Part shown: positions 55,111 to 64,000 of the stretch, piece after piece
Numbering within the stretch: the first letter of the stretch is position 1
How the letters are laid out: each line of letters opens with the position of its first letter
Source: Nymphaea colorata
Taxonomy: Eukaryota; Streptophyta; Magnoliopsida; Nymphaeales; Nymphaeaceae
Reading direction: 5' to 3'
Length of the DNA stretch: 64,000 bases
Assembly: GCF_008831285.2 (NCBI RefSeq)
Contig: NC_045144.1
Coordinates: 13,939,858 to 14,003,857 of the forward strand
Notes under the pieces: generated by a model
What the model was told of the DNA's origin: nothing
Database searches by the model: none
The model's input: the letters and a program-made list of their open reading frames with translations, nothing else
Made by a program: the position numbers and the translations under genes

Positions 55111-55599
55111 CTACTTCAATATGTTTTGTTCTTGAGAAACTGGATTGTTAGCAATATGTGGAGCCACCTTATTATCACACATCATCAATATTGGTAATTT
55201 TACTTGAATACGAAGACCATCTAACACAAATGATATCCACATCATTTCTGCAGCAGTTTGGGCCATAGTTCGATATTCTGACTCTACACTAGACCTGGCC
55301 ACCACCATTTGTTTCTTACTCCTCCATGATATAAGATATCTTCCAACAAATACACAAAATCTAGTAGTGGATTTTCTATCATCAACTGAACATGCATAGT
55401 TAGCATTTGAATAAGCCTTTATATATAGAGAAGACCCCTTTTGGGATAAGATGCTCTTCCCTTGAGTTGGCTTTAGAAACCTCAACACCATCAAGGTTGC
55501 TTTCCAATGAACTCTCCTAGGCTTGTCCATAAACTGGCTAAGCATCACAACGGTCAAGGATATATCTAGTCTAGTAGCAGACACATAGAAGCTTCCCAA
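55111..55599 (-). pseudogene. RNase H of copia 4
   Basis: An unusually long open frame (162 codons) with ISLTVVMLSQFMDKPRRVHW, KATLMVLRFLKPTQGKSI, IKAYSNANYACSVDDRKSTT, RFCVFVGRYLISWRSKKQMV, VARSSVESEYRTMAQTAAEM and LPILMMCDNKVAPHIANNPV. This covers the complete copia RT C-terminus and RNase H. The first Asp block, normally DADWAGC, is NANYACS, so a catalytic Asp is lost. Other catalytic positions (ESEY, CDN) are kept. Confidence 0.92.
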
Positions 55600-56710
55600 T
55601 CAACGACTTGTAAGATGTAGTCTATTGGATCTGATTCATCATCATGAAGGTGAGTTTTGGAATTAATTGGGATGCTTGTAGGTTTTGCTCCAAGCATGCC
55701 TGCCTCCTGTAATAAATCAAATACATATTATGAGAGAGAACAACTTCTTTGTTCCTTGACACTTCAATTCCAAGGAAGTATGTAAGAGGACCAAGGTCTT
55801 TGGTAACAAAATCCTTTTATAGATATTTATTGGTTTCTGTAATCTCCTGTTCATTATCACCTATCAAAATGATATCACACACATTTACAACCATAGCTAC
55901 AATACCTCTTTCACTCTTCTTAATGAATAGAGAGTGATGAGAGGGAGATTGCTGAGAAATTAAAACTAGTCATCGCCTCTAAGAATTTGTGAAACCAGAC
56001 TCATGGACTTTGTCTAAGACTATAGCCTTCTTCAATAAGCATACTTTTGGAACACTCCCTCTATCACTCAAAGCCACGATGTTGTTGCATATATACTATC
56101 TCAGAAAAATCTTCATAGAGAAAAGCATTATTAACATCAAGTTGCTATAAGTTTCATTCAGAATAAACAGCTGCGGGGATAACCAAATGAATAGTTCTCA
56201 ATTGAGCAACAGAGAAGAAGGACTCAAAGAAGTCAATACCATATATATGAGTGTACCCTTTGGCAACTAATTATGCCTTGTACTACTCCTCTGATCTGTC
56301 TGAGTGATATTTAACAATAAATAGTCACTTGGAGCCAACTATATCTACATTTTAAGGTGAATGAACAAAATCCCAAGTTCCTTCGAATACCAGCACCTCC
56401 ATTTCTTATTTCATGGCCTTCCACCACTTACAATTAAGAAGAGCTTGTTGTGGCTAATAGGAATGGAAGAAACTAACAAGGCTGTAATAAACTGGTGCAC
56501 ATTTTTGCTGAATCTATTAGTAGTAACAAACTTGAAAATAGGTAAATGGTACATTGTTGTTTCCCTTCCCTCAAAGCAATGGGTAAATCATCATTAATCA
56601 TAGGATCACAAAAATGTAGAGGGAACATTCTTAAGAGATGGTGGAGAATCATGAGAGTTGGTGTCACAACGAATATATACAAGAGGTGGATCATGAAATC
56701 AGAGACATAA
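55600..56710 (-). pseudogene. Reverse transcriptase of copia 4, many stops
   Basis: The minus strand reads QLDVNNAFLYEDFSEIVYM at about 56095-56150, the first catalytic Asp region. It also reads VAMVVNVCDIILIGDNEQE at about 55850-55900, where YVDD has become NVCD. The long frame is otherwise broken. Identity is secure from the two boxes and from position between integrase and RNase H. Confidence 0.82.
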
Positions 56711-56713
56711 TTG

Positions 56714-57300
56714 TCAATATGAGAGAACGGAATTGGAATAGACTAAGAAAACTGGAGGAATGGGCAAATGAGGAGATGGAACCTCAGTATTTTGAGGAGC
56801 ACCACTAGGGAAGTATGGTTGAGACTCGAAAAAGGTAATGTCTGCACTGATATACTCTTTCTTGGTGAGAAGATCATAGCACCGGTACCCTTTTTTATTC
56901 CTTAGATGTCCTAAAAAGACACATTTGATAGATTGAGTTAAAAGTTTGTCTCTTCCTGGACCAAGAATATGCATAAAGTGGGAGCATCCAAATACTTTAG
57001 GGATTAAAGCAAAGAAAGGTTTTTGTGGATATAGGACTTGTATCAGGATTTTATTCTCAATAGGCTATAAGGGCATTCAGTTAATGAGATAACAAGCAGT
57101 CAGCATAGCATCCTCCCAAAATGTAGAAAGAAATGGTATGAGCAACATTTAAAATGTGTTGATGCTTTCGTTCAGTGACTCCATTTTGTTGTGAGGTATG
57201 TGGACAAGTATATTGAGGACAAATGCCATGATACTTGTAGAATTGAAGTAATTGTACATATTTGAAGTCAAGAGCATTATCAGTGCAAACAATTTTGATT
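56714..57300 (-). pseudogene. Integrase C-terminal half of copia 4
   Basis: Around 57150-57220 the minus strand reads YTCPHTSQQNGVTERKHQHI, holding the third catalytic residue Glu. The frame 56974-56714 follows with MHILGPGRDKLLTQSIKCVF, LGHLRNKKGYRCYDLLTKKE and SADITFFESQPYF, the standard end of copia integrase. Frame breaks separate the two. Confidence 0.88.
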
Positions 57301-57303
57301 TGA

Positions 57304-57762
57304 TTAAAACCTCAAATTGAGTTTTATTTCAATAATGAAAGATTTGATAATGCATAACACTATTGACCTCTCTTTTAAGATCAAGACCCAAGACACTCTA
57401 TAAAAATCATCAACAATGATGAGATAGTATTTGAATAAAGACTGACTTGAGACTCGACTATGCTCCCAAACATCTACATGAATGAGTTCAAAAGGCCTTT
57501 GACCCGATAGACTCTCACTCGAAAGAAAAGAACAACGATGATGCTTTTCTAATTGACAGGCTTCGCACTGGAAGGTAGTCGAAAAAGGACTCTGTGCACA
57601 CAGTTGACTAAGTTTATTGAAAGATGGGTGACCCAGCCTAAGTGGCAACTGTAACCAACGTGAATCTGACTCAACAGATGAGAAAGTTACTCCATCTAGA
57701 GTATCAAGATAATAAATGTCTCCCTCTTCATGGCCTCCACCAATCTTCTTCCCAGTCCTCAA
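57304..57762 (-). pseudogene. Pre-integrase and integrase N-terminal half of copia 4
   Basis: Open for 152 codons: LPLRLGHPSFNKLSQLCAQS, FQCEACQLEKHHRCSFLSSE (the zinc-binding H...C-x2-C module), RPFELIHVDVWEHSRVSSQS with the first catalytic Asp, and YYLIIVDDFYRVSWVLILKE. The zinc module and first Asp are intact. The second Asp lies in the broken region 57225-57300 (N-x-x-DFKYVQLL follows it). Confidence 0.9.
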
Positions 57763-57854
57763 GTCCTAAAAAACACAAGAGTCAAGATGAAAAATCACAC
57801 GAAAATTTAGTTCCTTTATAAGTTGGCTCACGAACAAAAGGTTCTTAAGAAAAT

Positions 57855-58060
57855 TTAGGGTGTGTAACACCCTCTGAATGTATAGGTCAGCAGACAAGTG
57901 AATATCTCCTTGTCCCTCAACCAAGTCAACCTCCCATCTGCAAGACTCACATCTTGAGAAGGAGAATAAGAGTATAAATTAGTAAAGCTTGAAGAATCAC
58001 CAAAAAAATATCTGAATGAACTAGAATCAACAATCCAAATTTTACATGTCATACTACCTA
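57855..58060 (-). pseudogene. Protease region of copia 4
   Basis: IWIVDSSSFRYFFGDSSSFT at the start of the minus frame is the copia protease active-site block W-I-x-D-S-G-A. The Gly has become Ser (D-S-S). SPSQDVSLADGRL follows in the expected place. Confidence 0.78.
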
Positions 58061-58269
58061 TTGAGAAGGCAGAGTTGGAGATTGCAATAGATGCAGAAGC
58101 TGGTGTGGAAGCAGTCTTTTGTACAAGAAGCTACTCATTCTCAGCCTAACTCATCGTAATTATTCCAACCAAACTCTCAGGAATGGATTGAACAACCTTG
58201 GCCACAAGCTTATTTGATTGTGCAGCAAATGAAGGGGATGGAGTCGAAGTAGGAGGTCAACCATGTCTG

Positions 58270-59039
58270 TCCCAACACCTGCCTTCCAGATGTCCTGATT
58301 TGCCACAATAAGTGCATTGGAGTCTGGCCTCAACCTCTAGAACCTCTATCACCTCCTCTTACATAAAGAAGAATGATCCACGTCCACAACCTCCTGAGAC
58401 AGCCAATGCAATAGTGGAAGAATCAAAAGGGCTCTGAGACAAGGAAACCACGAGAACTCAACTAGTTATAAGCTTCATCCAAATCAAGTATCTTTGAGCC
58501 AGTCATCATTTGTGCCTTCACCATGAAGTAATATGGAGATAGCCCTGAAAGAGACTGTGCAACCATAGCATGTTCCTAATTGGACTTGCAGGTCTCACAT
58601 GGCGGTTGCAGAGCGTTCAACTTCTCATACAATGACTTAACTATAGAAAAATACTAAGTTAGGTCTTGATGACTTTGTTGAAGCTTCAAGGTTTCTTACT
58701 CCACCTGTAAGATTTGGCTAACATTCTTATCCTAGGAGTATGTTTTTAGTAGAGACTCCCACATGCGCTTAACAATCTTGTAATAACAAAGTCCATTAGC
58801 AATATGGTGTTGGACCCTATTCATAATCCAAGCCATGACTATACTGTTATCTTCCTTCCATGTGGTATACTTCCCAATTCAATGTGTAGGTTCATCTTCT
58901 TCAATAACATGTTCTTTTTGTGCTCCACCACAAACATCATGAAAGTATGAGACCATATTTCATAATTAGAGCCATCAAGCTTAACTATTGACTCATAGGA
59001 AAAGGGATTTGAAAAGGCCTTGTATTCGCCCCTTATCAT
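58270..59039 (-). pseudogene. Gag of copia 4 with intact zinc knuckle
   Basis: The frame 59039-58839 has VKLDGSNYEIWSHTFMMFV, the Gag opening. Broken frames follow. At about 58273-58320 CTYCGKSGHLEGRCW is a complete C-x2-C-x4-H-x4-C knuckle. Gag would coat the RNA; stops between the parts exclude function. Confidence 0.85.
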
Positions 59040-59933
59040 CCTTTTTATTTGCAGCCATTAGAATCACACAACTCAACATAAATAAACGACTATAAGATGT
59101 CCCAAATCACCACCAATACAAAGAATTTAATTTTAGTTGAAGTATAGACCAAGAAAACTACTAGGAATCAGCAATATAGAAATCAACAACTCCCATTGAA
59201 ACTAACATATGCTAGTGGCTAGCATTAAAAAAAAAATATCAGCATCTTATATCCATGAGAGAAAGGACAAAAATATAGCATATCACCAACCCACAGATTT
59301 CATATCAGCTCCACCAAACAAAGAGATGCATATCAATAGACACCAGAAAGGAACACAAATAATGACAATGGCTTCAACCGTGAGTTCTTGCAGTTTGAAG
59401 AAGAATATAACTGCACCAAATAAATCTGACCTAGTAAAACGACCTTAATATAATTTTTCTTCGGCTTTGAAGATGAAAGACCGACAGGATAGACACGATG
59501 CTCTAGCTGGCTTAAATATTGTCATGATTTGTTATAAGATTGGTACTGCAGTAAGCACTTGATGATAGACTTGGTTCACAAGAGTTGAAGTCATCCAACA
59601 ACTTCAGCAACTACTGACTTCCACGTTATTCACAGTCTCATGGTGCAGCCTCCATGACATCAACTCCATTATCATTCAACAGCAACCAAGATCCTTCAAT
59701 GTGGGAACTTAGAGGCCATTCAACAAGAAGATCAACAACACTCTACCATCAACTTCAACATCATATCAACCTAGGGTTTTAGAAAACCCTAGGCCATATT
59801 AGGTAACCACAAACCAAAAGGGAATACCTATCAATTGCAGCAGATGTTGAGAAACTAAATAGGAAGAGAACTCAACAGTACAAAGGAGATTTCGATGCCA
59901 AGAGGCTCCCAAGACTTCACTGCTCTGACACCA
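59040..59933 (-). other. 5' leader of copia 4 and primer site
   Basis: Non-coding leader. The primer site TGGTGTCAGAGCAGT is on the minus strand directly against the LTR (about 59919-59933), one base from the initiator tRNA-Met site TGGTATCAGAGC. Confidence 0.75.
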
Positions 59934-60162
59934 TGTCGTTTGGAGAGGTCGGAAGGAAGAAAGAGGAGAAAATGTGAGGAAGAGAGGGAGTAAAAATTCT
60001 ATTCACTCTTTTACGGTAGAGAAAACAAAATTATGAAAACAGTCCAACATAAAAGTAGAAATTATTAAAGAAGGCCTTGACTAACTATAACGAAAGAATA
60101 AGGACATTATTAACTTTAGAAATTGCTATAACCACCTAAACACTTAAACTTATCTTCCAACA
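59934..60162 (-). repeat. 5' LTR of copia 4
   Basis: 229 bases; plus-strand ends TGTCGTTTGG and TCTTCCAACA keep the TG...CA form. Confidence 0.82.
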
Positions 60163-62258
60163 ATCAGGAATAGTGTGCATTATGCTGCAAAATTCATCTT
60201 GCTTTATAGATCGATCTTTTCATAAGGAGTGTTTCATCTTCATGCATGCATTAGGTACAATTGGATAAGAAAAAATAATGGGACTTGAGGGGTTCTTTTC
60301 TCAACCAGGCTAAGTGATTGACATAGAAGATGGAGCTATGCAGTAGCAATTCTGGGTATTTCTAGATGAGGGGCTTTATGAATTCATAGTAACCAGATTT
60401 TATGCCCTTTAACAGGAATCTTAAATTTTGCAAATATATGGAAAAATGATTGAGGGGTAGCAAGTAGTAAAATAAGCAGATAACTATATAGTATGAATAC
60501 ATAAATAAGCAATTTATGCAAGTCTTTATGAGCAATTGGCCACACAAGTACTCCACATATGCCTCCACCACTATAGCCATATTAGACCTGTTGCCACTAG
60601 ACAAAGTTATCTTAAGAGAAAATCATTTGATAAAGTTAATTTGATAATTATTTTCTTTCAAAATCATGTTGATAATCTTGATTAGGAAGGATTACTGTTT
60701 GAAAAGGATTTAGCTTAACTTTGGAGTAGCATGTGATGTACTTTGTGGTTTTGATTGAATATTTGTACCAATTTCTCACGCAAAATCTCAATGAGCTAGG
60801 CATACATCAAACCAGTTCTCAATTGCTCGGCAAAAAATGAAGGCACCAATTGAATGGGAGATTGAGTGCTTCAGCCTAAGCACTCAATTTGAATGGTTGG
60901 GTGCCTAATGATGAAAGTGCCCTTACCCAAAGGACAAAAAGGATCCTGGTATCAGAAATAGAACAAAATTGAAAAAAAAAAAAAACTCTTTTCTGAAAAC
61001 ATAAAAAATCCCATCACATGCCTGTGTGATGGCTCTCATTAATGATTAGGGAGAGATACCCAAGGATGCCAAAACCTCTCCCTCCCTCTCCCGGGGTTCA
61101 ACTGCTCACTCTTTTAGGAAGGGTTGTGCCTTCCTGCCCAAAGGCCATTCGAGATCCCCTCTCACACCATGACTCTCTTTCTCTTAGTTTATTTTGTAGA
61201 TCCCACTCACGTAGACGTGTTGCATAATGCATATACAGGAAATATACAAGTTTTCCTATTCACTGTGATGTTATTAATTGATTTCAAATAAAAAGATAGC
61301 CTAATATAGAATACAATTTTTCTTTCCTAGGTTTTTCATATAAGATGAAATCATACCTTCACAACATTTGACATATACGTGTAGGATGATGGAAGAATGA
61401 GAATGTGGTGCTTAATTGTCTAAGGATCTTGGGTAATGAAAACATAAAGACCATTATAAGATCAGCTGATGTAGACATTGTCAAATTAAAAAAACCACGG
61501 AAGAGAAAAGAACCTGACAAACCATAATTACCTGCTTCCTTTGTGGAGTTCATACATTGTAAATCATCTATGTCCCGAACACCCCCCCCCCCCCAACAAC
61601 CCCCACCCCTTTTATTTATAAGTAACTAATTTTTCAATATAAAGTTGGAAACGTTGAAATAGCTGCTGAAGTGACTTTTTCTTGTGATGTAGCCATTACG
61701 CAAATCCCCATCAGGTTATTTGTCAATTAATAAGCAAACAGGCATATCATGCATTAAACTTTTTTCACTTTTTGTTGCTGGAGATTGCATCCCTTTGGAC
61801 TGAGTTTTGGAGGAACATATGACCTCTTTCCACATATATGTCTAGTAAATACTGGCTTGCATGTATGCCAAGGAGTTGCATTTTCAATAAACAAATGGTT
61901 AGATGTTTGCATTCTTTTGGGAGCTCCATCTACAAAACATGATTCTACTAAGATAAGATATCTCTGATGTTCTTTTCCAAATTTTCAAGTCTATAAGGGG
62001 TTGTTTGTCAATTCAAACAATTTACTATTGTTCTATGAATTTACCATAAAAATTGGAGTAAATTCAAGAAACACCATATTACAGTATTTGATGAATATGT
62101 CCAATATTTAGGGTAGATTCATGAAACAATAATAAGCTATTACTAGGTTTTTTGTTTGGATGAAGCAGAATTGCCAAGTCAATTTCTTTTTTAATAAGAA
62201 CTTATAGTTTTAGACATTAGCTTGACAAAATAATTAACTGATACTTCCAGGAATATCA

Positions 62259-62261
<3 letters not shown>
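60163..62261. other. No gene recognised
   Basis: AT-rich DNA with a poly-A run (about 60973-60986) and a poly-C run (61581-61594). At 61995-62150 GGGGTTGTTTG and TTTTTTGTTTGG words suggest an old MITE. Confidence 0.4.

Positions 62262-62321
<60 letters not shown>
62262..62321. repeat. (CT)n microsatellite
   Basis: About 30 uninterrupted CT units, ending 22 bases before the LBD start codon, so it would lie in the 5' UTR. Confidence 0.95.
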
Positions 62322-62325
<4 letters not shown>

Positions 62326-62342
62326 GAAGGTCATAGCTTCCA

Positions 62343-63032
62343 ATGCCACAGCCCCCATGCTTTGCATGTGGAGCCTGCAGGTTCTTAAGGAGGAAATGCA
62401 CTGGGCAATGCAACTTCGCCCCTTACTTCCCGGCCCAATTCGTCCACAGGTTCTATGATGTTCACAGGTCATTCGCCACCAACAATGTGGCTAGGCTCCT
62501 CAGTGAAATTCCCCCCAGCCTGCGGTAGCAAGCCGTGGATTCCCTCGTCTTTGAGGCCACGCGTCGATGATCCAGTCAATGCCTGCCTCCCCCAAATCTG
62601 CCAGCTGCTACAGGAGCTCGGCAGCTTCAGACCTCCCTCTTCCGTGCCAGACATGAGCTCGAACAGTACCAGAGGATGGCCGGTGTCCCATTGCATGCTG
62701 ACCACCATCATCAGGCGGACCAACAGCCGGCGTTAGCTGCTGGCGCGACACCTAAAGAGATGCAGCAAGCTATGGAGAGTGAGGAGGAAGGAGGCAGAGC
62801 AGCCAGTGATGGGGAAGATACTGCCACTAAAATGGATGGTTGCCCTGCTGCTTCACTGAATATGTCGGTCACAGAGGACGTCAAGTCATTTCAAGGACTA
62901 CAGCAAGGAGAGGAATTGGCACAGAGGTCTGAGGAGGTGCTGGAATCTGAGAGTGTTGTTGGTTTAGCTGCTGTTGGTGATGTTTCTGCTATTGCTGCTG
63001 CCGTTTCCGAATGTGATGAGAGATCCATTTAA
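62343..63032 (+). pseudogene. LOB-domain (LBD/ASL) transcription factor gene, disrupted
   Basis: LBD proteins are plant-specific nuclear transcription factors of organ boundaries and development. From the ATG at 62343 the product starts MPQPPCFACGACRFLRRKCT. The zinc-finger-like block C-x2-C-x6-C-x3-C is at residues 9-23, then APYFPAQFVHRFYDVHRSFA and NNVARLLSEIPPSLR (GAS block). A TAG (62526-62528) replaces the Gln that normally follows. QAVDSLVFEA continues in frame. The conserved VDDPVNACLPQICQLLQEL is one frame away, and FRARHELEQYQRMAG returns to the first frame, which stays open to the TAA at 63030-63032. One stop plus two compensating indels make it a pseudogene, unless these are sequencing errors. 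No intron is seen. Confidence 0.88.
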
Positions 63033-63039
63033 ATCATAT

Positions 63040-63042
<3 letters not shown>

Positions 63043-63116
<74 letters not shown>

Positions 63117-63120
63117 TGCG
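63043..63120. repeat. (CT)n(GT)n compound microsatellite
   Basis: About 28 CT units with one interruption, then about 10 GT units, starting 11 bases after the LBD stop codon. Confidence 0.95.
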
Positions 63121-63769
63121 TGTGTATATGTGGTGTGTACAAAGGAACAACATGGTTGAGTTGAACCAAATGAGACTTTGAACTATATATCCTTCTGTCA
63201 TGCGTTAACGTTGTGTTTGAATCTCTTCATCTTCTCACTTATTCTTGTTCTTATTTACTAAGACTTCAGCTTCATGATGGGTCGTTTAACATGAACATAA
63301 AGAAAATAATATTAATAATAATAATTGTTAAAAATAAAATAAATATAGATGAAGCATTGGCCGGTATAGTGCCACCTTGGTGGCATGCTGGAGGCACTAA
63401 CTGAGTCAGAAATTTTGGTTAGAGGGGATACTAGTTCAATAACTTTAGTGCTTTTAAGGGCAACTACATACATAAATTAACAATAAAATATATCAAATTA
63501 TCAACCTAAAAATAAGTAAATCACACCAGCTTCCATATGGCTCCACCACTGACTGGAGGCCTCTTTGGTTGCAGGCTTACCGGACAGCAGCTAGACGCTG
63601 CATCTCCATGGATGAAATCAAACCCTTAAAACCAAATCATGAAGACGCTACAACAAAATTGGTTAGTTGTGGCGCTAAAGTCACAACAGCTCTTGCCCAA
63701 GAAGAAAAAGTGAGCACGTTGAACGTGAGTGTCTGCCGTCAGTTAGCCCTAGCGTCAGAGGCACAAAAT
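63121..63769. other. No gene recognised
   Basis: AT-rich; the phrase ATGGCTCCACCACTGAC (about 63538) also occurs in near-identical form at about 43308, a small shared repeat. Confidence 0.4.
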
Positions 63770-63990
63770 GGGTTATGTACACACCCCATGCACCGAAAAT
63801 TGTGCAAAGGGGTGACAATGACCAAAATACCCATTGTTGAAACAAAAAAAAAAACCATTTTAGAAGGACAAAAAATGGATTATGAAAAAGTTTAAAAAGT
63901 TTAAAATATACATTTCTTTATAAAAATTTTTGAAAACACCCTAACCTGCACTTTTCTTTCCTTTGGTGTATACTTGTGTGTGCACACCCC
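63770..63990 (-). mobile_element. MITE-like element, family C copy 3
   Basis: On the minus strand it carries the GTGTTTTCAAAAATTTTTAT, TTTTGTCCTTCTAAAAT and GGGTATTTTGGTCATTG series of family C. CACACCCCATG occurs at both ends as a direct repeat (about 63781 and 63983). Confidence 0.5.
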
Positions 63991-64000
63991 ATGGATGCAA

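Larger units (their letters stand above)
54869..60162 (-). mobile_element. Ty1/copia element 4, nearly full-length, 3' LTR truncated
   Basis: On the minus strand the 5' LTR (60162-59934), primer site, gag, protease, integrase, RT and RNase H are followed by a purine tract (GAAGGGGAG) and about 76 bases of 3' LTR that match the 5' LTR (AACTTATCTTC...). The rest of the 3' LTR is lost at the junction with X3. It lies tail to tail with copia 3. Confidence 0.88.

Noticed and set aside
62455-62736. A 93-codon plus frame overlapping the LBD gene
   Set aside because: Its middle part is the displaced LBD segment; the frame is explained by indels in the LBD gene, not by a second protein.
1-64000. tRNA, rRNA, CRISPR arrays or bacterial operons
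   Set aside because: No cloverleaf-forming gene with A and B boxes, no rRNA blocks and no spaced palindromic arrays were recognised; the DNA is plant nuclear in character.

Overview
The window is nuclear DNA from a flowering plant. It is AT-rich with long intergenic stretches, and it is packed with Ty3/gypsy and Ty1/copia retrotransposons, small inverted-repeat elements, CT/GA microsatellites and only a few host genes. A plant LOB-domain gene remnant, a plant-type single-exon gene, a plant mobile domain (PMD) and tRNA-Met-type primer sites all point to an angiosperm. I cannot name the species. There is no bacterial, organellar or CRISPR-like content.

Layout. (1) 1-12238, minus strand: the 5' two thirds of a large Tat-lineage Ty3/gypsy element, with a 4.1-kb LTR (8112-12238), a PMD-type extra ORF upstream of gag, then gag, protease, RT, RNase H, a second RNase H and integrase, all broken. 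(2) 12239-18961: gene-poor DNA with microsatellites, two fold-back elements and one orphan exon-like segment (17704-17851, minus). (3) 18967-23641: copia element 1 with perfect 5-bp target duplications, an RT/RNase H deletion, and a nested hAT-like element with an 8-bp target duplication. (4) 23642-32400: fragments, comprising a CACTA-like end with exon-like sequence, an LTR remnant, a gypsy protease/RT remnant and small TIR elements. (5) 33476-34453: the one intact host gene, a 325-aa membrane-anchored protein of unknown function. (6) 36029-37195: a TIR element that appears to have captured AP2/ERF-like and SAUR-like fragments. (7) 37700-41810: further MITEs, one with a perfect 8-bp duplication. 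(8) 42189-46420: copia element 2 (minus). (9) 47345-54868: diverged repeat units (X1-X3) around copia element 3 (plus, 49103-54208), which has a GC-rich TIR element inserted inside its RT. (10) 54869-60162: copia element 4 (minus), converging on element 3. (11) 62343-63032: a LOB-domain (LBD) transcription factor gene, almost full length but with a stop and two frame breaks.

The genes do not form a pathway. The window records successive insertions: LTR elements landed in one another and in older repeats, small class II elements landed in the LTR elements, and some class II elements carry pieces of host genes. All four copia elements carry a substitution in the protease D-[S/T]-G triad and broken frames, so none looks autonomous. 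All family calls rest on reading motifs by eye; no database search was run.
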